Source of the DNA: Trichoplax adhaerens
Taxonomy: Eukaryota > Placozoa > Uniplacotomia > Trichoplacea > Trichoplacidae
DNA: 64,000 nt
Reading direction: 5' to 3'
Assembly (NCBI RefSeq): GCF_000150275.1
Contig: NW_002060943.1
Location: 9,952,209-10,016,208 of the forward strand
Below, piece by piece: positions 25,137 through 40,100 of this stretch. Position numbers and translations under genes: made by a program. Every line of letters begins with the position of its first letter. The stretch's first letter is position 1. The notes under the pieces were generated by a model, which saw only the letters and a list, made by a program, of their open reading frames with translations, was not told where the DNA came from and made no database searches.

Positions 25137-26422
25137 ATTGTACTGTACACTGTACACTGTACTGTACAGTACAGTACTATAATGTTTGAGGGAGACATGT
25201 ACAGTACAATGTACTGTATGAGGTATACAGTGCAGTACAGTACAGTACTGTACATGACTCACAATTTTCGGACTCGACAGTACAGTACTGCACAGTACAG
25301 TACAGTACACTGAGTACAGTACAGTGTACTGTATTGTAACTCTAATGTGCAGTAGGTCGCAGTGTTTTTCCTTTTATCTTTTCTACACTGTGCAGCGTGC
25401 ACTGTACAGTGCTGTACACTATAGGGCGTTCCAGCCATTTGTTTGCGACGGCTCCCCCAAAAAATATTTTTTTGGAGCTGTCGCCTGACATCGCTGAAAA
25501 CGGCTTACAGGTTCATTGTGCATACTGAATTCACTACTAAAGAAAAGAAAAAGGGAGGTAAAGGGGCCGTCAGCGCAAAATAATACGGAGGCCTGTCATT
25601 TTTTCGGTCATTCTACTATACAGTACAGTACAGTACGGTACTAATGAAATCGTATATCATACTGCACAAAATCAACTTAACAGCGTGTTAGCATTAGCAA
25701 CTGGATGTCTATCGCAGATATGAATTTGCTATACAATTACTGTATTTTCTCAACTACTCATCAAACCGAAATACAGTACAGTACGGTACTGTCAGTACTG
25801 TACTGTACTGTACTGTACACTGTAGTGTACAGTACTATTGCAAGATCTACTGCACCGTACCGTACTGTACGGTACTGTCTATAAACGCGAATAACTACTA
25901 ACTAAAATGGTCCATAGCAGTACTGTACTCACTATTCAGTGTACAGTACAGTACAGTACAGTAATAAAAAAACAGTACTGTGCTTTGATTTATTTTTTCT
26001 ACTCAGCTCAGCCCATGCCTTCGTCATTGTACAGTACAGTAGTGTCACAGTATGAAGTACTGTATACAGTACTTAGTGTTGCTACATTCATTCTGTAACC
26101 ACATGTTACACTGCTCCGTCGGTACTGGTCTGTACTGTATAGTGTATAGTGTACAGACATACACTTACTGCACGTATACGGTAATGGGTAAGGCCCGTGA
26201 GGATATGGAATATGCAAATGTAAAGTTAGCGTACTGTACAGTGTACAGTACAATACAGTGTACATCTATCATGAAAGAAATTTTTGAACTATTGTACAGA
26301 AATCTATAGTTTGATAATAATATAATAGGGGCTTCAGTATAGGAATTTCCTCATGGAAGTAGCTATCGCCGGCAGAATACTGTACAGTACACTGTACAGC
26401 ATACAGTATACTGTACAGTACG
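25137..26422. repeat. Large ACWGT array cluster upstream of RPL18A
   Basis: Dense ACAGT/ACTGT runs at about 25137-25335, 25390-25425, 25619-25637, 25773-25880, 25918-25966, 26028-26075, 26225-26262 and 26378-26422. Examples: four ACTGT in a row from 25797, then AC and another ACTGT. Frequent 2-bp insertions give the spacer forms ACAGTGTACAGT and ACTGTACACTGT. The array is strand-symmetric: ACAGT and ACTGT are reverse complements. It sits 200 bp upstream of RPL18A exon 2, in the RPL18A/RHOA divergent region. Open frames here are repeat artefacts. Confidence 0.88.
25445..25484. repeat. 40-bp near-perfect GC-capped hairpin
   Basis: GCGACGGCTCCCCCAAAAAA is followed directly by TATTTTTTTGGAGCTGTCGC, its near reverse complement. 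The stem is GC-rich at the ends and A/T at the centre, with one G/A difference and a CCC/length difference. It lies inside the ACWGT cluster but is unrelated in sequence. It could be the core of a miniature inverted-repeat element or a transcript hairpin. Confidence 0.7.
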
Positions 26423-28002
26423 GATCGAAGCATCATTGCTGATACAGCACCGTACGCTTTAGAAATCGTATCAATATAATGACCACCCTCTAATGAATAT
26501 TGAGGTGTGGTTTTTGAGGCGCATTTTGTGTACGTTACAACCGTACTGATCATCAGTACCGTTTCGAGAATCGAAGGTTTTTACAGTTAATAAAGCAAGT
26601 GCTAGTAGACAGCAGACTTCCTTTTTCTTGATTAATTTCAACCCTATTATCTTCTAGACATGTAAGTACTTCGACGAATATTGTATTAATTATGTTTGGA
26701 TGCCAGTATAGAGATTAAAAGTTTCTTTCTAAATTTCCTAAACTGCTTATTTTTCGTATATGCTTTTGTAGCATGAAGCGAAGTGTTTGCTTAGTAAAAA
26801 AATAAAAGTACAGTATTGTACTGCACTTCAAGTGAAAGTACCAAGTGTTAAGTTTACTGTCAGTAATGTAGAGAAGTACCTTCTATGAAATTGGTAAGAC
26901 GACCTTATGTACCCGTATTATGCAATGCCATTCGTTATCTGTGTGCTAAAATTTTTAGTAATTACTTTTACTTTAGTGTAGTTGGCCTTATTTAAAAGTT
27001 ACGCGTCCTATATATTTATGGGGTACTTATCATAGTAGCAGTAACTAACAGCCAGTAAGATCTGAATTTTTTCTTGGAAATTACGGTACAGCGTAGTTAC
27101 GCTGTGAAAGTCCACTGCATAATATCCATTTTTAGTCGTGTATTAAGATTAATACGGCAGCAAGTTGTCTTTACTTGTCTATCATTGCAGCAACCGTATC
27201 GCTCATTCAAGTATCCCCTATTGATATGCCACATCTTGTCATTTTATGTGTACACTTTATACAGTATACTGCAACGCATACAATACATTGCGTGTAAGAG
27301 CAACTGTTGTACCGTACAGTATAATTATTTAGTTATTATAATCAATCGAAAAACTACGGCACAGTACTGTACTGTGTATGGTTGTATTGTAGATAGTAAA
27401 ATTTAAAGCATGAAACGATTAGAGATAAATTTATTTACGTCACCGATTTACACTAGTTGTGAGCTTTTCTGGTAGCTACTTGCGTGGTACTGTAGCTGGA
27501 AAATCTTTAATTAATTAAAAACTAAATCTTTGGTAACCCTTGAATATTTTACTCCGCGCTGTAGACTCATGTGGTGCGATGCGGATTACTGTACTGTGAT
27601 AGGGCTTGTGGCTTTTTTCAAATATTTGAACTAGATTTCATACTATTTCGTCGTGTTCATCATATTTATAGTACGTAGATTGCTTAAAGAGTTTACTGCT
27701 ATTAATCATCATAAATAATATAATTGGTTATATGTAACAATCGTGGACATTAGGAGTTCAACGTGAACTTGACTAATTACCCGGGAGCTCGACCTCGGGG
27801 GAGATTCAGCCTTAAGATCTGTAAGAGAGTTTTCCGCACAGAACTATACTGTACGTACGTATTGAGTCGTGTTCATGACTTCTGACTGTAGTTACTACCT
27901 TTATTAGTTATTAAGATCCGGTGTCGAGACTGCCCTAGATAGGTGTTTAATTAACTTAATACAGTAGGGATTTCCTCGGCGAAAACATGCGCTCCACACG
28001 AA
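26423..28002. other. Spacer between two ACWGT clusters, no gene seen
   Basis: About 1.6 kb in the RPL18A/RHOA divergent region. Scattered single or double ACWGT words occur (for example near 26817 and 27365), but no long run. The open frame at 27074-27406 has no recognised homology and no coding-like conservation that can be judged here. Confidence 0.4.
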
Positions 28003-28262
28003 CGTATACAGTACAGTACTGTACTTACAGTGCTCATCGGTCCCATTCCATGAATCTAGCTACTAGCAGAGTTTGTACTGTACAGTACAGTACTATAAAG
28101 AAAGAAAAAAAGCATGCTGTACTGTACACAGTGTACAGTACAGTACAGTATGCCATTGACAACCAGTATAACAGTACAGTAACACACTGTACTGTACTGA
28201 ACTGTACTTTTCTAAGTCACCATCGAGTTCATGCTGCAGGCAGACAGTATACTGTCCAGTAC
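28003..28262. repeat. ACWGT array cluster 5' of RHOA
   Basis: Runs of ACAGT/ACTGT at about 28008-28030, 28074-28095, 28116-28150, 28171-28206 and 28249-28270. It lies on the RHOA side of the divergent region, about 2.2 kb upstream of the RHOA start codon. Because a 3' splice site (CTTGTAG at 30433) lies just before the RHOA start, a 5' UTR exon near this cluster is possible. Confidence 0.82.
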
Positions 28263-31043
<2,781 letters not shown>

Positions 31044-34000
31044 TTCGATAATCTACTGCTTCTGTGTATAGGTACAGTTACAATAATACGATAAAAAGGT
31101 GTTTGCAACTTCTATCACAGTACTAATTCCATTAAGATATACTACGGCTAGGTTGATATAGTATGATTTAATACTTTGAGTTGGTCATGACATTATTGCG
31201 TTCCTTTGACTTTTACTACATTTATCACGTAATTAAACTTTAAACAGCATAATTGTTGCGTTGATAATGATATCGCCTTTACATGTTAAAGAGGTACCAG
31301 TAATCTTGTATACACTACAAAAAGATACCTGGTTATTGAATGCGAAGCTTTCGTAACGGAAAATTTCCAGGTGTTTAGATGAGGAAATATTCTTTGTACT
31401 GATCGTGAAATTATGACTTGCAATCTATTTAGCTGTTACAGTCAGGTTATTCCTAGACACAGTCTTGGAAAGAAAGCAACTATGCATAATTTTCAAAGTC
31501 TATTTGTAATCAGCCTTTAGTTATTTTAAGATTGAGAACCCTGTTTGGTATATGTAAGTAAAATGCAGTACAATTATTATTCGATCGTAACAATTTTCAT
31601 TATCGATTAATCATCACTGATTCATATAATTACCGTAGGATAAGTTTCGTTAATAGTGCCGCCTAATTATTCTCCCTGGCTAATTCAGTAAGCATGGTAT
31701 AGCCATGGTTATTTACTTACATACTGTATTAAGCGTACATTCCTGTAGCTGCTTGTCTTCATGGCATATCAATATTTTTTCTGTGACCAGTACTTTGATG
31801 TGTATCATCGTTAATAGATTGCTGTCTGTGGTTAATAAATGATAACTTGTTGTAGTAGCTATATTGAAACAAACTGAAGCATTGATAGGATTTTAAGTTT
31901 CATACCGCTCATACGTACTACGAAGTTAAATGTTTATATTAGTGATTTTTAAGATCTTTGAATACTTATCTAACTATGCAGGTAAAACTGTATCATAATC
32001 CTAACCGCATCAACCTGTTCTCCGTGGTAAAGCATAAGTAACTATCGGACAGTTTTGAACAACAATCATTTCATCAATTGCAGAGAACTCTATTATTGAA
32101 CCAAGTCATACAAAACTGCCATCAATTACATCTATTTATTGCACTGCAGATTCATTTTTTTCATACCGTAGTAGATGTTTACGAATGAAGAAACTGCAAG
32201 TTAAGTTTAATAAGTTAATTCGAGGCACAGTATACGATGATCAAGGATAATGAGCAAATTGGTCACAGAACTGCAGTCGACTGTTAGATTTACGTCAGAT
32301 CGAGATCTAGCAACAAAATGCTGACATCCTTTTTGGCCATCCCATATTGCAACAAGATGATCTTTACATGACACAGTAGTGTATCCGCACACGTTTTACA
32401 GTACTTATCGGATTAAATTGAAAATTAAAGCATCAACAAATAAAAGTGTTAACAAGCGGATAACAGATGCATGCTTTAGCATGCAAAGATACTCGTACAG
32501 TATTTCACCAATATTCATATATTTAATGTATACTAGTGAAGGCATGTCACTGGGTCTTTGAAGAAAGCCAATAAATCGTCTCAATTACGCGTATATGAGA
32601 TGATTCACGTATAAGCCTAACTATTCTAGTCATGAATACAATTTATCAAGCTCAACGATACGAAAAGCTGAGGTAATCAATCATAATAACAGGTATAGTA
32701 TACTGGATGTGATCTGTGTATTCTGTATAGTTTACATTTTGATCATTATCCTTTAATAGGTAAGAGAAAGGACCATTAATGAATTAATAGATCGGTAAAG
32801 TGATCGACGGAGTTTATAGTATCACTCGCAGTAGTTTCCAGAATGAGAATGCAACATATTTATTCAAATGCCGACATTTTAAAGAAGTTACCATACTACC
32901 TTTATCATAACAGTGCCACCATAGGCTGGCGTAAATCATACAACAGAATGCGAGTAGTACAATGTACAGTAAATACGCACTAGTATCTTTCAATTACTGT
33001 ACACGTATATCTTAAATTTATCTGTATCATTTTGGTAAATTATTCCTACAGTATAGCATTTGCTTACTATATATCCATTACCATATAGTTTCTATTACGT
33101 AATTTGGTGCATGTAGAGGCTAAACTTTCCGTAGTCCCCGTAAACACTAACTGGAATTGGCGTCATTAAATGTACTCTGTTTATTCGTATGAGGTTACAT
33201 AAAACTTAATAGTATGTATTGGTAAAGCTACCGCAAACCACTCCATGAAAAGAACATGTAAGTACCAACTACATTGCTTACAAGATACAAGGAAATAGCA
33301 TAAAATACAGTCCCTAAAATTTAAAACATTTGGAAAAGAATACTATACCGGACCGTATAAGATAATTTCAGCGAGTACAGGCATAAAGTATAATTAATTT
33401 ATGATTAGTAACACACTTTTGAAATTTCATATACAGGTGCTCTAACGATACAGTTTCAGAATGGCCCAAATGTTAATTGATTTTAACCAAAATACCATCA
33501 GCTTATAACTCTATGTTACAACAGCGCTGTTACAGTCAGCAAAATAAATATTTTCTCATATGGGTAAGCTTCACGATGCTAAGATATACTTCAGTTACAT
33601 GATAGCGATTTCAAATTTAGTATTTAACTAGCTTACATGAGGACGATATATACAATAAAATTGATAATTTAAGTATGCGAAAATAGATACCTTAATTAGC
33701 ATGAAAGACAAAGGTTCATGAAACTAGTATAATCCTTTGTAATTGAGTAATGCAGCTTAATTGCCGTTTTAAAAGAATAACATAACAGAGATTGAAATTT
33801 AATTTTCTATCTGCTTTTAAACATGTGACGTGATGAAAGTTCTCAATAACCTGGCTCATTTGACAATGAAGAATCGTATACAAACTATGTAGTTGTACAA
33901 TTCCTTTGAAACAAATCATTAAGTACCATAAAAAGGACAAAATATACGATTAGCAAATTTATGCAAATTCTAGAAAAACATCTGCTATCATTTGAAATAG

Positions 34001-34124
34001 ATAGAGCATTTACAGAATAGAATATAGTTCAATGAACAATATTTTACCCAAAATTTAAAATATGCTTACTTGTTATGACAACCTAAGATTAATATACAGT
34101 AAAATCATAGCAATTACCCAGGTC
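31044..34124. other. Convergent intergenic region RHOA/MON2
   Basis: About 3.1 kb between two convergent 3' ends. No exon with recognisable homology was found. A 61-codon minus-strand frame at 32207-32392 is open but has no family match. Single TACAGTAC-like words occur (for example 32398, 32962), with no dense array. Confidence 0.45.
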
Positions 34125-37100
34125 TTAACTGCGTGGTATTACAAGGACATCTTTAAATTTTCTTAAAACCTCTTTTAAATTCAGTCTAACGTTTTCTGAC
34201 TTACAAGTTATGCAGTCAACCAATGTGGGATATAGAGCAACTACTCGTATCCAGATATTTTCATAAACTAGAATCATAAGTAGTATTCAATTACGAAATC
34301 ATCAAATCACCCATACAATAACGTATATAAGACCTAACCGATGTCTCGAGAATTGTCTTTAGAGTCTATTAAGGTAGTCATTAACGTTGAGATAGCTTTC
34401 ATAACAAGTAAAACTTCGGCCATGCGCAAGCTAAACACATTTACGAAATTAGTAACAATAGATAGTAAGCTTAAGAGAAGGAATATATTTACTACTTTGG
34501 TAAAGGGTAAGAACCACTAAGGCGTTCATCGATATTGTATTTCTTCAGTACTTCCAAACATCTTTCAAGCATTGATGTAATGGCCAAACTTGAAAGATCT
34601 AGGATTCAATAATAGTCGATGAATAGTCGTTTTCTACTAAAGTAGCAACAATAAAGAGTTATTACCTTCCCTATGTTTGGTATAAATGTATTTATCCTTT
34701 GATAAAGAAAACGACAATAACGTTTCGAAACACGCTTGTGCAAATCTTTCTCTCAAAGGTAAATTGTTATCACTAAGATCTGAAATTGGAATTTGAATGT
34801 GGCAAAATTAGAGAATTAGGTTTACAAGTCAGAGTGAAAGATGACGGATCTTAACCTTGAAATACCGCAGACGCAGCCGAGTGAATAGACCCACGTTTAA
34901 GTAGACTCATGGTTCGGTTTAAAAATTCGTAAGGTAACATATGGGCATGAGACAAAATTTTATCTCTCAGCAGCGCTATTATCTATGGATTTATTCATTA
35001 AATTATTAGTATGAAATAGTTAGAATCATAAGCTAACGTGTATTAATAAAGCTACCAGGGTACGATCAAGCATCCATTACAATAGCCCAGATCTAACCTT
35101 TATATCCATTTCTTCGTGTGATATATACTCACTAACTGACAATGAAGGAGGCGGAGGGCTATGATTTTAGAGAGAATGTAACATATATCAAGGTTAACAT
35201 TATACTATACACAAGAATATCTAAATTGCTAATAAATATGTATAACATCCTTTGACATACTGGGCCGAAAACAAAAAGCTCTCGAACGTGTTTATTAACT
35301 CTAACCACATATCATCAAAAATCTCCGTGAGTTCATCTAGAAAAGCAGTATTGATATCAGCATATGCTTATTTGTATAGCAATCAAAGAATAAAAAAACA
35401 TAACATTACAAAAATCCTAATATCTTTAATGTTTCATGTAACCTTTCTCTAACTCGTTTTGTGTAGCAATCAGGCCAATCTCTAGTATTTCATGTAAGGA
35501 TTGAAATGCCAATCTCCACGTAGATTGAGACGAACAACCGTACTTTAAACCCAAAGGGATACCTAGCGACTAATAAAAAGATCAACATTAGTGAAATCAA
35601 AATTTAACCGAAAAACTACTATAACATACCTTAATTATTTGTTTCAGCACGCCTCCTTTTATCACTGTAGCATCATATGCGGTTGCCTTGTACATATTAA
35701 CTGTAATTTTTATACACAATTCTGCAAAAGGAACACAATTTACTACCGATAGGCCAGCCGGAATATTTTTTGCTTGAGCATCTGATTCGAAAAATATTGG
35801 AGGTTTAGGAGGGAGGGAAGCAAGTTCAGTAAATCGTAGAAGTTCCGTAAATAATGTAGGATACATCAAAGATCTTCCTTTTTGACAAGAGTTAATGGCG
35901 TTTAATGTAGATGAGTCTATATCGCCGTAAGGCAAGTTACACAAGCAATTGATGCCATTAATGATGATTTCTTGTAAAGGTGTTATAGAATCTTTATTGG
36001 CGCTACTTAGCACAAAAGGCAGATTGTCAGGTGTGACAGGGATCCGTACTGCATCATATAAAATATTCATAGTCTGCTGAATATCATTTGTTACAAATCG
36101 TGCGCCAATATGAACATATAATGATGGAAATGCTCTTAGGAAAGTTACGAGAAACGTTTGAGACGGCAAGAAATCATTTATTTTGTTTTTATGATTTGAT
36201 AAAAGTTCTCCTGATAATTTCGTTGACCCTCTGCCTATATTACACCATACACGCCAAACGTTTGACCAAATACTAACATATCTACTATCAGTTTCTGAAG
36301 TTTGTACACCCTGGTGTGGTCTGCTCCCTTCAGATATACTTTCTAAGTTAAAAATATCTTGAAAGCATTTCAGCGAGGCCAAAGATACTTCACTGTTGGT
36401 GTTCATAGCAGAACTTTCTATATGTTCTAAAAGCAAAACCCATGCACGTTGAAATTCCGTCATTTTAGCAAAAATTTGATTATGTTCGTTAAAGACACGG
36501 GTAACACCAGCTAACGTCAAAACCTGAGTTTCTGCCCATTGCTTTTCCACGGTGTCTCTTGAATGATGTATAAGAATTCCAGCTTCGGAAGTATCAGCCT
36601 TAATATTTGCTGCCATATGAGAGGAACTGTTAACATTATCTAACAGTGGAAATAAAACTTGCCAAAGCACAGTATGCCACACCATAGCATCAAGTAGGCC
36701 TCCGTGAGCACTCATCATGGAAAATAAGGTTTGGGCGGCACTTTTTCGGATCGCCGGCCTAGTATCCACACATAAATCCGCTAAACATGAAAATAATTTC
36801 ACCCAGAGAATGTCATCAATACTGCAGTTCGATTTAGTTGTTTCCGCTATGCTTTCTTTTAGCTCCGACTTAATTGCGTCGTAATTACTGCAAATATAGT
36901 CAGCGATATTCCAAAGTAAACCTATTGAAGTTAAACTTAAATTTAAGTCTTGGTGTTGAGTACCAAATTTACTAGCAACAATAATACAATCAGGCAGGCA
37001 TTTGAATGACATCGTCGGTAAAAAGTCTGTAATGACAAGTTGTAAACACTGAAAAGCAGTTCGGATCAGAACTTCTCCCTGTTTATCAGTAATTGTACCA

Positions 37101-40100
37101 ATAATTCTTAGAATTGTTAACCAGGAGGTTTTAATAGAATTCCCAAAAGTATTCAATAATTGTAATAATGATGATAGTTGAACTTGCCTTACATCTGAAA
37201 AAGTAATGGACGACATTTTTTCTAACGTAGTAAATAAAATTTCTTCTACTATAACATTCTCATCGCTTTTTAGCACTTCTAAAGCACTCCTAACAAGACT
37301 TGCTAAAGACTCACAAGCAAAATTTCTCATCTGATTGATATTATGGTTACTGATCTGTAGTAAATGATCACTGCATTTATCCCAGTATACATGTGATCTT
37401 TTAATGTTAACCAAAGTAGTTTCAAGTAATTTTGCCAAAGCAAATAAGCATGGTTCACGCTTATTCAAGGCAGCATCTATGTTATATAGGGATAGATTTG
37501 TTAAAGCTTCGATCAGATCCAATAACGCTTCGTCGGATAAATACTGCGAGCTTTCAAATAATCTTGACAGCATCGTTGCAACAATAGGCACCTCTCCTGC
37601 AACCGAAGCCGATACTAGTACGGTCATACTGTCAGGTCCTCTAGGGTTAACTAAACTCCCGGTCTTTGTTGGCGTAAGCCCAAGAATCAGTGTCAGATTT
37701 TGCAAAGTAGATAGTACTAGTTGCCAAGCCGTCGATAAAATATTCCCATGGCAGTGTGCAATGCTAAGTAAGGCTCGCATACATTGCATGTTCTTGACTG
37801 TCAACTATTAAACATAATTTTCTGTTATACGGCGCATTACTAGTTATCACCATAGAAATATTTAATCTATTAATAATGACCCTACCGTTACCGATCCTGC
37901 TGTAGTCGGGCTACTTATTCCGGACTGAAGTAATGACGTTCGAGATGACATCCGAGTTGAAGAGTTACCATCACTATGTTAGTATAAGATTTTGTAATAA
38001 TATTTAGAGTAAAGACATAAATGTTGTCAAATGCTAGATACACGTTCTCTGTTTAATTTCTAACCTATCAATGTGCATCAAAGATGCATCAGCTACCCAA
38101 GTCTTTCCGCTATCGAATGATTTAGTTAGTGCATAATGAGGAGGTAGAGATGCCTTACATAATGCAGTAATAAAAGCATCACGCGGCATTGCTAATTGAA
38201 GAAGGCCACACATGCTTGTGTATTGTTGAAAGCCTTTTAATAAAGCTTCTGTTGTGCCTTCATCAGTACTGTACGAAGTAATCATCAATAACAAGTTGTT
38301 AAATATAACTTTGATCTTATTATCGAAAATTTGCTAACTTATTTCTTAATCAGCTATCGCTAACAATAAGTACGTGGATCAGAGTAATAAGGCAGTCCTA
38401 AACAGTAAACAGTGTTGTTCTTCACACTCGTAAATGGATATCGACCCACATTCATTCGCATCTAAGCAATATCTGCCCAAGTAAGGATGCTTATCTTTTA
38501 CTATCCTTTTACAGTAGGAGTACTACTGGGTACTGAATTATCCACAATAAATTCATCACGAAATTTCTCTATGAAAATTATTCCATGAATATATAGTATA
38601 TACGATAGATCTGATATCTTTACCTTGCATCTAGTAAAAGTGACATTGCAGCCAGTAGACCACACCAAGAAGAGGTAATCATTTTCTTCCACAGTTTCTG
38701 GTCGGCATTCACTGATGAACACATGTTGAAAAATTTTCACAGATTAGTACAAACAATGAAATGATACCCTTTGGAATAGCGATATCATATATATGTATAC
38801 AAATTCTGAATTAAATACCATCCTCCTGAGAATCCGCTAATCGGTAAATACCAGTTAGAGTTCCAGCATCTGCCGAAGCTTCCATTTCAGACGGAGAACT
38901 GCGCACGTCATGGCACATAAGCAGAGTTAAGCTTTTAATTATATCCAACAATGACGAAAAAGCTATTGTAAGGGTGTACCCATCCATTATTGCAGGTGCT
39001 TCAGTTTTATCTAACATATCCAAACTGATAAAATTCATAGTACACATTATATTCTTCAAAACATTAAATTTGGATTGTAATTTATAATTCAGTCATTTTT
39101 CTTACTAAACGGGCTTTGCAATGCCTGGAAGAGGGCGGATATTTAATGGTATCCACAACCCTCGGTAAAGAAATCCACCTTGTTGTGTAGAATTACCAAC
39201 AGATGATGTAGGACTGTTACTTACTGCCTGAGAGACATTTACAACTACAGCACCGCTGGGACCAGATATACTCGACGAATTAGATGATCCATTAAATACT
39301 GACTGAATAAAACCACCTAGAGCATTTACAATGTCCTTAAAAATCTTTGTAGAATGCTCTTGCATATCATAAAATTCGCAGAATGATCTAAAACGAACAA
39401 ACGAAGATTATGTCTATAGAGCCAAATTATAATGTCGTACGTACGAAACTTTATACATGACTTAGGTTTAACAAAAAATTTAATTAATCACTTGTATTAC
39501 AATAAATGCACGTACCGTAATAATTGCTCCTGTATGCAAAATGTATGTAAAACTTCAATTGCTAAAGTTCGCTGCCATAGCGGCTTATCCATATCAAGGA
39601 ACTTGATCAGAATTGAAAGAAAAATCTCACATTCGGTCACCTAAAATTAATTTAGATATCTCAAATAGGTGCAGTAAATACAAAGTAAAATTTGAAAGTT
39701 ACAATTGTACGTTACTAACCAGTAGCATATAGAATTCCTTGATTAAAACAGATACCATTCGCAATAGCCTGACACAAATTGCAAAGGACGGCCGTTCTAC
39801 TGCCAGCGAAGGCGGTTGCGAAGCTTGTCGATATTTTATACTGGGGGAGAATAGCTTTATTACTAGAGAGCAGATTCTTTCTTTCAAAAGAAAACTAAAT
39901 TCGGGATGCTGAAAAGATATCATTATGAAATCAATTTAATTTTATTATGGATATGAAATTAATATATTTTAAAAAGGTAAATAACGTGGAACTCAACTCA
40001 CAGTTAAAAAAATTTGGGGGTTTTGCATTAGAGTTGATTCAAGTAATTCCAAGCCAAAAGCTTTTATCATTTCTGATAGCCCAATGGCCCAAATTGGAGG

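Noticed and set aside
32207-32392. 61-codon minus-strand frame with a WD-like IWDGQKG
   Set aside because: No splice context, no start codon in a good place and no family match; a length expected by chance.
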